Assembly (NCBI RefSeq): GCF_023973825.1
Contig: NC_090118.1
Coordinates: 248,001-312,000, forward strand
From: Plasmodium brasilianum
Lineage: Eukaryota > Apicomplexa > Aconoidasida > Haemosporida > Plasmodiidae
Reading direction: 5' to 3'
DNA length: 64,000 bases
The stretch's first letter is position 1, and each line of letters begins with the position of its first letter. Below the pieces are notes generated by a model. The model saw only the letters and a program-made list of their open reading frames with translations. It ran no database searches and was not told the origin of the DNA. The position numbers and the translations under genes were made by a program. Shown here one piece after another: positions 56,583 to 64,000 of the stretch.

Positions 56583-57485
56583 ATGAGAACGATTCTGTTC
56601 ATCTCAATTATTTGTCTTGTTGCTATTTGCAATGGTCATAGAAATTTTCCAAAAAGAAACAATTACTTACAGTACTTAAGATCACAAACATTCATGCAGG
56701 AAAAAGCGAAAAATAAAAAGTTAAACGAAAATTATTCTGAAGATATAAACGAATTTGATGAATACGAAGCGGATGAATCTGAGTGGGTAAGAGATGACGA
56801 GAAAAGAGGAAAAGGAATACAAAGAAAGGGATCTATTTACAATACTAGGGAGAACGACGATGACAGGAAAGATGAAAATAAATTAGTATTTAAGAATATT
56901 GAAAAAGAATTAAATAGCATAGAAGTGCTAAATGATGAACGAAAAGTGAATCTTACAGGAGGAGGAAGAGAATGCTCTGTTAATGAAAAAGGTACTTTAG
57001 ATGTATCAATAAATTCTAGTGATATTTTCAATTTAAATAAATACATGGTAGAAATTACATCATCTTCTATATTAATTAAAGAGTTAAATAATGATAAAGT
57101 TGTAGTTAAAGATTTACCATTTAAGCATATTAAACTACCAATAGAAACTATTGAAGAAACTAGGGAATGCTGGAATATAAAATTAATCAAGGAAAAAATT
57201 CTTTTCTGTGAAAAAAAAAAAGAAGATAGAGATAGATGGATTACTAATATATTAAAAGCCTTATTTTGTTATAATTCAAATAATTTAACCATTGAAGAAT
57301 GGAACAAAGACATTAACACTAAATTTGATATACCCAAAGAATCAACAGTTGACAAAAGAATACAGTCCTTAAAAAAAAAGAACAGCGGTGATGATAATTC
57401 TCCAAAATATGTGAAACAATCTAGCAACAATAATATAGTAATTTCGGATATAAAGAACGACAAACCGAAAATTGAATTTAACTAG
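56583..57485 (+). CDS. Secreted PH-like domain protein, 300 aa
   Basis: Starts with a good signal peptide (MRTILFISIICLVAICNG, cleavage expected before HRN). An acidic, charged low-complexity part follows to about residue 140. Residues about 150-250 look like a PH domain: seven short beta-type stretches (KYMVEITSSSILIKELNND, KVVVKDLPFKHIKL, ECWNIKLIKEKILFCEKKK) and a C-terminal helix DRDRWITNILKALFCYN with the conserved Trp. The tail is Lys/Asn-rich. The end of the domain (FC...RWI..I..ALFC) resembles that of the divergent neighbour at 54178-55436 (FC...SWINAL..GSLC), so the two may be old paralogues. The signal peptide suggests the secretory pathway, with location outside the cytosol, a vacuole or an apical compartment. 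There is no transmembrane segment and no clear export motif (RxLxE/Q/D). Confidence 0.74.
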   Translation: MRTILFISIICLVAICNGHRNFPKRNNYLQYLRSQTFMQEKAKNKKLNENYSEDINEFDEYEADESEWVRDDEKRGKGIQRKGSIYNTRENDDDRKDENKLVFKNIEKELNSIEVLNDERKVNLTGGGRECSVNEKGTLDVSINSSDIFNLNKYMVEITSSSILIKELNNDKVVVKDLPFKHIKLPIETIEETRECWNIKLIKEKILFCEKKKEDRDRWITNILKALFCYNSNNLTIEEWNKDINTKFDIPKESTVDKRIQSLKKKNSGDDNSPKYVKQSSNNNIVISDIKNDKPKIEFN

Positions 57486-57520
57486 ATTAAGCAGTGCCCA
57501 GCGAAGGGGAAAAATAAGAA

Positions 57521-57680
57521 CAAATAAAAATAAATAAATAAAATTAAATAAATAAAAATAAATAAATAAAAATAAATAAATAAAATTAAATAAATAAAAA
57601 TAAATAAATAAAAATAAATAAATAAAAATAAATAAATAAAAATAAATAAATAAAATTAAATAAATAAAAATAATTAAAAA
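57521..57680 (+). repeat. (AAAT)n-type repeat after the PH-like gene
   Basis: About 160 bp of AAATAAAT/AAATTAAAT tetranucleotide-based units, starting about 35 bp after the stop codon, probably in the 3' UTR. The minus-strand frame of Ile/Phe/Tyr/Leu is a by-product. Confidence 0.9.
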
Positions 57681-57912
57681 TATATCAATAAAAATATATG
57701 AAAAAAATGAATTAAAAATACACCATAATTCACGTAATTTTATTTCCTGTCCATTTGTTCTCTTCTCCACTTTGTCATCCGCTCGCTCTTCCATTTCCTC
57801 GTTTTTCTTTTTTCCTTTTTTTCTCACTTTTTTTCTTACTTTTTTTTTTTTGTTCTGCTTTATCACGCTTAGTGTTCGTCCTTTGTCAAGTGTTAATTAT
57901 TTTTTAATTTTT

Positions 57913-57914
<2 letters not shown>

Positions 57915-57987
<73 letters not shown>
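57915..57987 (+). repeat. 73-nt uninterrupted poly-T
   Basis: A pure T run of 73 bases, the longest homopolymer in the window, between the PH-like gene and the COA5-like gene. Its exact length is likely uncertain. Confidence 0.9.
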
Positions 57988-57995
<8 letters not shown>

Positions 57996-58222
57996 TATTC
58001 ATGACTTTGCACAAAACATATTAATTATGGTGCTAAAATAAATTTAAAACGAATGATGCAAACATTTTTGTAAATGCTCTTTTTTATAATCAAAAATGGG
58101 ATATTTTTAAAAATAAAATGACAATGCAACATCCAAAATGAAACGGCCAAAATACAAAATACAAACAAATTCTTATTTTTAATATCTTCAAAAAAATAAT
58201 ACAGTTATCCCTGTTATTGAGT

Positions 58223-58255
<33 letters not shown>

Positions 58256-58795
58256 TTTTCACTGCTTATTTTTCCATTTAAAGGAGTAAGAGTATAAAGA
58301 ACGAACAAATGCGCGGATGGTGAAATTATAAGCGAAGGGAGATGAAAAAAAAATTATGAACAAAAGGTAGATATTTTAAAAAATTAGCACCAATGTTGTT
58401 ATATGTACTGGTACTGCTATTTATTAATAATGTTTTTTTCATTAATATATTATTATTATGTTACTATTATTTTATTTTATTTTATTTTTTTATAGATAAT
58501 AATACATATGCCTGTAATTAAGTGCACATTTTTTAGTTTGTGATACAAATAACAGAGAGAAAAAAAAAAAAAAAAAAAGAAAAATTTCAGAATCCTCTAA
58601 TCATTCCACCTTCAATTTCTCATATTAATTTATTACATATGAACTGAAAAATTTTACAAATTATTTTTCTTAATACGAAGATATATCCTTACTGAGAAAT
58701 GGTTACCCTTGTATAGGCTCTTTTTGTACATTTTTTATATATTTTTCCCAAATTTTCCCCTTTTTTTTTTTTTTTGTTTTTTTTTTTTTTTGAGT

Positions 58796-59053
58796 ATGCT
58801 TAGTGTAAAGGAGGACTTACCTCATAGGAAGGCATCAAATTCATGTAAGAAAATTTTAAATGATATGATAGCATGTTATCAAAATACAATTTGTTATAAA
58901 AAGCAAAATTCGACCTTTGAGGAATGTTTACATAATCACGACTTGAAAGAAATTGATGAAAACTGCATTATTTTGAGGAAAGCGTATGCTCAATGTCGCC
59001 GTAATTTACTGAACGGAAATTTTAAACTGATCGGCAATCCCTTGTCAAGATAA
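58796..59053 (+). CDS. PET191/COA5-family cytochrome c oxidase assembly factor, 85 aa
   Basis: A small single-exon gene. The ATG at 58796 follows a T-rich run and is preferred over the upstream Phe-rich extension. It contains two CX9C pairs (Cys17-Cys27 and Cys57-Cys67) plus Cys33 and Cys44, in the order SCKKILNDMIACYQNTIC, then FEECLHN and NCIILRKAYAQCRRNLL. This order, together with the ending NFKLIGNPLSR, matches PET191/COA5 (C..L...L..CL..S.C, then EC, then C..L...Y..CKR...D.R.RFRG). Family members are folded by the Mia40 disulphide relay in the mitochondrial intermembrane space and are needed to assemble cytochrome c oxidase. Size fits the family (about 75-110 aa). The basic-Gly ending is only partly conserved. 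Confidence 0.87.
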   Translation: MLSVKEDLPHRKASNSCKKILNDMIACYQNTICYKKQNSTFEECLHNHDLKEIDENCIILRKAYAQCRRNLLNGNFKLIGNPLSR

Positions 59054-60065
59054 GCACAGACTAAATTAAGCAATTTTAAAAATGGATAAAAATATATATA
59101 ACTAGTTAGCTCGAAAAAAAAAAAAAAAAAAAAAAAAGGATCTTATTTTTACGTAAACAAAATTACCAAATTTTCCAAAAATATAGCGTTGCAACTTGGA
59201 ATTTATTTGTTTTTTTTAAATCATAAAAAAAAAAAAATCATACTCTGCTGTTATAATTACGTCTAAAAAGGGTCAAATTTGTGTGTACGCGCGTAAATAA
59301 ATAAGTATATATATATATATAATATATGTGGGTATAAATACCCTTACATGCATACATACATTTGTATGTAAATCGTTTAAGTTAGAAAGCACTTTTTTTC
59401 AAATATAACTTCTTCTTTCCACTTTTCATAAAAAGTAAAATACTTCCGTTTTGGTTTTAACTATAATGAAAAGAATTACACATATGCGCGTATATATATG
59501 TACATGCACACATACATACATACATACATACATACATACATACATACATACATACATACATACATACATACATACATACATACATACATACATACATACA
59601 TACATACATACATACATACATACATACATACTTGTGCGCGTACATATGTGAGCATACTTCATACACATTAATAACGCACATTTCACTTAATATACACCTT
59701 TTTAATTCAAAAAATTTACATTTGTGTTCTCCTGTTTAATTCATGATTTAAAATTTCCCGATTTTTTTATATTATTAACTTTTCAAATTTTTATTTTGAA
59801 ATTTTGTATGCGCATTAATGTACCTGTACATACATTTATGTTTGTATACAACACCTGTACATATACAGGTATAGTTTGTATTGGTCTGATTAGACCTTCC
59901 TGTTCTCATTAATTCCATTCCACAATTTTCTTCATTCTGTAGTATATTTTAAATATAATCCGGATTCCCAACCATTAAGTCGTTTTTGTTGTACTGTCTT
60001 GTTTTGTTTCATTGTGCTTTGTTTTTTTCCGGTATCATCACTTGGTCTCAAATACCCACCAACCC
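59054..60065. other. Convergent region between the COA5-like and KRI1 genes
   Basis: 1 kb of 3' flanking sequence containing the CATA microsatellite, a small inverted repeat CCTGTACATATACAGG at about 59852-59867, and poly-A. No gene seen. Confidence 0.65.
59509..59631 (+). repeat. (CATA)n tetranucleotide microsatellite
   Basis: About 30 perfect ACAT/CATA units between the convergent COA5-like and KRI1 genes. It gives Tyr-Ile-His-Thr frames on the + strand and Val-Cys-Met-Tyr on the minus strand, neither a gene. Confidence 0.95.
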
Positions 60066-62402
60066 CTACAGATATGGAGAAATATACTTTATTGGAGCCA
60101 TTTTATTTAATGTTGCATCGTCTGTTTTCAAAATAAAATCAGTAGTAAGTTTGAACGATTTTGGTTTTACTTTAATATATTTAAATCTAATAGGCATATC
60201 ATCAATTAAATCCTCGTAACCGCTTGAATCATTTTCTAAATATTCCATTTGGTCATAGCTATTGTACAAATTATTATTATTATTATGAACATGTTCATTG
60301 TTATTGTTAAATTGGGAATTTTCATTCTTCACAATATTGCTATTTCCATAATTTTCTGGAGGTACACAATTTCTAGGTACTAATAGTTTATTTAATTTAT
60401 GCTCATGAATTGTTTTTTTGAAGCATTTTTTACATAATGCAAAATTTTCACAAGTTGTACATTCATAAACGTAACTTAGAGGATTAATAGGGTGTTCACA
60501 TTCATCACACAAAAACCATAAATCGTTAACATCATTATGGTTATTATCGTCAATATAACCACTATCATCTACATAATTTGAATTATTATATTTGTCTACA
60601 TCTTTTTCTGATTTCATACTCCCTTTGCAATGAGTACTATGTACTGTCCAATTGTGTCCTTTGTCAGCTTTCCTGGTATCATTATTCATAAATCCCCCAC
60701 TTTTGTTATTATCATCAGTGTAAACATTCACCGGTGTATTGGTTTTTGTCGTATTATTAGTAGTATTCTTTTTATCAGTATTAATATTATTTTTTTCTTT
60801 TTTTAATTCATCTAAAATTTTTTTTTTTCTCTCTCTCTGTTTTTTTCTTTTTTCCCTTCTTTTTTCCTTCTTTTTTTTCTTTTTTAAGTCTTGTCTTACA
60901 CTATTGCCTATTTTACGTGGAATTGAATTTATAACATTCCCATTTTGTTCTTCATAACGAAAATTGTACGTTTTTTCAAAACGTTCAGCTTTTTCTAATT
61001 CTTCTTCATCAATTTCATCTATTTCTTCATAAGGATTATGGATTTTATCCTCTCTCCACATTTCTTTTAAAATATAATCTCGTAAAAATTCTTCATCTTT
61101 ATTTAAATTATCTTTCCAATATTCTTTTAATAAATTGTCTTCTTCTTTCATAGGTACTTTTGACGTTTTTAGAAAATTTTCATAATACATTTTCTCTTCC
61201 ATTATTTCCTTTTCATTTTTTTCTTTAACTGTAAAAAAATTATCACTCTCAGCATTGTCATTTTGCTCCTCTGCAATTTTGCAAGCTTCATGTATTTTTT
61301 TTTTTAATTCTTCCTGCTCCTCCAAATAACTCTTTTTATTTTTTCCTGAACATATTTCCTTTTCTTTACTTAGTAACTCTTCCTCTTCCTTATCAAAAGC
61401 CTGCGATCCTTCTTTTAACAATATGTTTTTAAAATAATCTGAATAGTTCAGGAAATATTTCGCTTCTTTATTCTTTTTATCATTTTGTCCATATTGCTCA
61501 TTTTGATCTCTGCACCCATTTTGTTCATTTTGCTCATTTTGTTCATTTTGCTCATTTTGTTCATTTTGCTCATTTTGTTCATTTTGCTCATTTTGCTCAT
61601 TTTGCCCATTTTGCCCATTTTGCCCATTTTGCCCATTTTGCCCATTTTGCCCACAATTTTTGAAATTTATAAGTACATTGTTCACATTTTTTTTTTTTTT
61701 TTTTTCATTTATATCATTTTCTTCTTCACTCTGTTTTGTTACATCGTCATTCGATACGTCGGTATCAAAATCGCTATCATGAAAAAAAAATTCCTCTTTT
61801 TTGTCCAACAAATTTGTATCTTTATTTTTCAATTTAAGCAAAAGGTCACTAAATTTTTTCTTAAATTTCGATGTTAATAGTAACCCATCATGATCTTCAT
61901 CACTACTCGAACTATTCTCATCACTACTTAATGTTACCTCTTCCTCCTCGTTAGTTTTAATAAAATCATTCTTAATGCCACTCTTTGATTTATTTTTTTC
62001 ATTATGTTCTTTTCCCTTTTCCCTTCCTTTTTTTTTATCGCCTAATTCTTCTCCATCCATGGAGTCATTATATACAAGACAACCTTCAGAATTATTATTA
62101 TTGCTATCACTATTATTACTATTATTACTGTTACTGTTATTACCACTGTTACTAATACTATTATTATTATAATCCTTTAAAGCATCTGGTTCATCGTTCA
62201 ATTCCTTATCCGAATGAACGATAACATTTTCACCTGTGTTTTTTTTCCTTTCTTTTTTTTCCTTAACACGTAATTTCTTTTTTTTTGAATATATCGTCCT
62301 TTTACTCGCTCTCGAGGATACTCCTTCTTTCTCTTCTTTATCTGAACACTTAATTTTTTTTTTTAATTTCTTTATTTTGCCCTTTTCTATATTATTTTTC
62401 AT
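60066..62402 (-). CDS. KRI1: KRI1 ribosome-biogenesis protein with a ZZ-type zinc finger
   Basis: First in-frame ATG is at 62402 (MKNNIEKGKIKK), giving 778 residues; the frame is open upstream without an ATG, so a 5' exon is possible. Family signatures in order: LTSKFKKKFSDLLLKLKNKD with FFFHDSD (Kri1 core); NKDEEFLRDYILKEMWRED; YEEIDEIDEEELEKAERFE; RYEEQNGNVINSIPRKIGNS followed by a Lys/Arg/Glu helix; and the C-terminal GYEDLIDDMPIRFKYIKVKP with LTTDFILKTDDATLNKMAP. In yeast KRI1 works with the KRR1 factor in the nucleolus for 40S subunit assembly. Unusual: a ZZ-type finger at about 628-672, CDECEH...YECTTCENFALC then KKCFKKTIHEH, with all Cys/His ligands present. The N-terminal half is acidic and Ser/Asn-rich and includes a Gln-Asn-Gly/Glu repeat. 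Confidence 0.87.
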   Translation of the reverse strand: MKNNIEKGKIKKLKKKIKCSDKEEKEGVSSRASKRTIYSKKKKLRVKEKKERKKNTGENVIVHSDKELNDEPDALKDYNNNSISNSGNNSNSNNSNNSDSNNNNSEGCLVYNDSMDGEELGDKKKGREKGKEHNEKNKSKSGIKNDFIKTNEEEEVTLSSDENSSSSDEDHDGLLLTSKFKKKFSDLLLKLKNKDTNLLDKKEEFFFHDSDFDTDVSNDDVTKQSEEENDINEKKKKKNVNNVLINFKNCGQNGQNGQNGQNGQNGQNEQNEQNEQNEQNEQNEQNEQNEQNEQNGCRDQNEQYGQNDKKNKEAKYFLNYSDYFKNILLKEGSQAFDKEEEELLSKEKEICSGKNKKSYLEEQEELKKKIHEACKIAEEQNDNAESDNFFTVKEKNEKEIMEEKMYYENFLKTSKVPMKEEDNLLKEYWKDNLNKDEEFLRDYILKEMWREDKIHNPYEEIDEIDEEELEKAERFEKTYNFRYEEQNGNVINSIPRKIGNSVRQDLKKKKKKEKRREKRKKQRERKKKILDELKKEKNNINTDKKNTTNNTTKTNTPVNVYTDDNNKSGGFMNNDTRKADKGHNWTVHSTHCKGSMKSEKDVDKYNNSNYVDDSGYIDDNNHNDVNDLWFLCDECEHPINPLSYVYECTTCENFALCKKCFKKTIHEHKLNKLLVPRNCVPPENYGNSNIVKNENSQFNNNNEHVHNNNNNLYNSYDQMEYLENDSSGYEDLIDDMPIRFKYIKVKPKSFKLTTDFILKTDDATLNKMAPIKYISPYL
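61510..61652 (-). repeat. 9-bp repeat coding Gln-Asn-Glu / Gln-Asn-Gly in KRI1
   Basis: About 15 tandem copies of ATTTTGCTC/ATTTTGTTC/ATTTTGCCC on the + strand encode Asn-Glu-Gln, changing to Asn-Gly-Gln in the last six copies. Confidence 0.92.
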
Positions 62403-63512
62403 CTTTTTTCGCAATATTCTAATGTTATTAACTGGCAAATCATACGTCCATATATATATATATATATTTATATGTAATATGTAACGTACAGAGTTACTTG
62501 TGTATACATTTATTATAGCATATTACATAAAGTTTACTGCAATACAATGTATATGCAGTTGTATACATTATAATGTTCATAATGTATTCACGTATTTCTT
62601 ACATTTCAGTAATTTCAAATGTAGGCATAATAGTGAATATTTTCGAAGTTTTTTTTTTTTTTTTTTAATTTTAAATTTCAAAACAATAAAAATATATATC
62701 ATTTAAAATTATTTATCTTAATTTTCTAAATGTACAGTATAACATAAATGGTATAAAATAGAGAAACTTTAAAAAGCAAAATTGCAAAAAATTAAAAAAA
62801 AAAAAAATCTTTTTTTTATTTTTTTACCATTTTTATTTTCGGATATGTTCGTAGTGTATTTTAATTTTTATGTTCCTCGAAAGATTAGGTCAAGGAGCAA
62901 GAGCGGAAAAAAATATGATTAATAAATTAGCATATTTATAATATATATATATATATTTATTTATCTATTTTGTTCATTTTTTTTTGTTCTTGTATTATGT
63001 TTATTTTTTTTTTTTTGTGGCCACATCAACCGTATGAAGCGCATTTTCCATTTATAGTAGCTTTTACAGCTAAAAACAATACTACTAAATTAAAAAGCAG
63101 AATAAATTTTTAAAAAGCAGGGAAAGACGAATAAAAGAGAGTTAATTCATTTTTCCGAAAAAATAAAAAAAAAAAAAGAAGCAAAATATAAGATAAAAAT
63201 GGCAAAGTGAAATATGAATATGCTAATAAAAAAAAGGTTGTATTATTAAAAAGTTGTATGAATTATACTATTTTGTTCCATTTTGCAGAAGTGTGTTATT
63301 CATTTATGCTTATATGCATGGGTATATAAAAGTATAGTGTTATACACTACATCCTTTATTTATTTTATTATACTTTATTTTGAACATATGCGTAATGTAT
63401 TCTTGATTTCTTCATACCAAAAAAAAAAAAAATAAAAAAAAATAAAAAAAAAAATAAATAAATAAATAAATAAAACAGTGTATAATGAAAAAGGGGATAT
63501 GCGATTATTCAA
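62403..63512. other. Upstream region of KRI1
   Basis: 1.1 kb with poly-T, an AATA/AAAT repeat at 63418-63474 and (TA)n at 62938-62957. It may hide a 5' exon of KRI1, because the KRI1 frame is open for a short way upstream of its first ATG. Confidence 0.6.
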
Positions 63513-64000
63513 ATGATCATGGTTAAACATTATTCCAACTTCTTAATAGGGGTTAGAGCCTATATTTATCATCCCTTCAAAATAAAAAAGTGCATAAACA
63601 TGTATAAATACGTACACTCATGGATGAAACATGTTAATATTTTGAATTCGAAATATTACTTAAATATGCAAAATAATAAGGATATATGTACGAATATGTA
63701 TAAAAAGGACTTTGTTATTTTATTTTATTTAGTACAGAGGTTGAAAAGGTAGCCTTAATGCAACTGGATCATAGTATTTGCATAAGTTTCCTAAAATGGG
63801 AAAATCGAATTAAACACCATTTTATTGAAATAGTATTAGCTGTGTAAAAACTTAGGTTGTAATTCTCTTAATATTACGTGTATCTCTCTCTCTCTCTTTC
63901 TTTTTCTTTTTTTGTTTTTGTTTTTTTGTCTTATTCTTTTACCAATATATTTCATAGACAAATTATAACCCTCATCATTGTAAAATAACATTTGCTTCTC
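63513..64000 (+). CDS. Possible first exon of a gene running off the right edge
   Basis: ATG 63513 opens a frame (MIMVKHYSNFLIGVRAYIYH..., then KIKKCINMYKYVHSWMKHVN) that stops at 63752. Its composition (Lys, His, Trp, Cys, mixed codons) is more coding-like than the surrounding AT repeats, and it could hold a mitochondrial-type basic leader. Candidate donors lie near 63730-63750. A long pyrimidine stretch ending TTTCATAG at 63958 looks like an acceptor, followed by an open stretch to the end of the window. I do not recognise the product, and the splice is not settled. It may also be chance. Confidence 0.3.

Larger units (their letters stand above)
57486..58795. other. Spacer between the PH-like and COA5-like genes
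   Basis: 1.3 kb dominated by the AAAT repeat and the 73-nt poly-T listed separately, then (TA)n at 58224-58250. No gene seen. Confidence 0.7.

Noticed and set aside
59426..59686. Tyr-Val-Cys-Met and Tyr-Ile-His-Thr frames
   Set aside because: Any frame through a CATA tetranucleotide repeat is open; simple microsatellite.

Overview
The window is nuclear DNA of a malaria parasite (genus Plasmodium). The evidence is extreme AT richness, long A/T homopolymers and (TA)n tracts between genes, coding regions full of Asn/Lys/Asp/Glu low-complexity inserts, short AT-rich introns, and a set of recognisable eukaryotic genes in this setting. The sequence alone does not fix the species. The base composition is AT-richer than expected for the vivax/knowlesi/cynomolgi group, and the heavy Asn-Ser repeats would fit a malariae/ovale-like or related lineage, but that is inference. 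From memory, the left half (cis-prenyltransferase, SPRY protein, hydrolase, giant HECT ligase) looks syntenic with part of P. falciparum chromosome 8; this was not checked.

Layout, left to right: (1) 484-2788 (+), an eight-exon cis-prenyltransferase for dolichol synthesis. (2) 3360-4940 (-), an ASH2-like SPRY protein. (3) 7343-9460 (+), an alpha/beta hydrolase with an intact Ser-Asp-His triad behind a long charged N-terminal region. (4) A 5.4-kb gene-poor stretch with two minisatellites. (5) 14884-43062 (+), one uninterrupted 28.2-kb frame encoding a 9,392-residue HUWE1/TOM1-type HECT E3 ubiquitin ligase, which is 44% of the window. (6) 44808-48119 (-), an RRM-like protein with a possible mitochondrial leader. 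(7) 49806-51489 (-), an unrecognised repeat protein whose frame breaks in a 34-nt homopolymer. (8) 54178-55436 (-) and 56583-57485 (+), a divergent pair of genes for signal-peptide proteins with PH-like domains; the first is broken in a 15-nt homopolymer. (9) 58796-59053 (+), a small twin-CX9C protein of the PET191/COA5 family. (10) 60066-62402 (-), KRI1, a ribosome-biogenesis factor carrying a ZZ-type zinc finger. (11) A possible first exon of another gene at 63513, running off the right edge.

The genes do not form an operon-like system. They are separate nuclear housekeeping or parasite-specific genes: protein glycosylation lipid, chromatin, ubiquitin, ribosome assembly and respiratory-chain assembly, plus secreted PH-like proteins. 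The points most worth a second look are the two reading frames broken at homopolymers, one of them inside a PH fold; the divergent secreted PH pair; the Trp-heptad/poly-Gln block and long repeat tracts in the giant ligase; and the ZZ finger inside KRI1. I found no CRISPR array, transposon, tRNA or rRNA gene.
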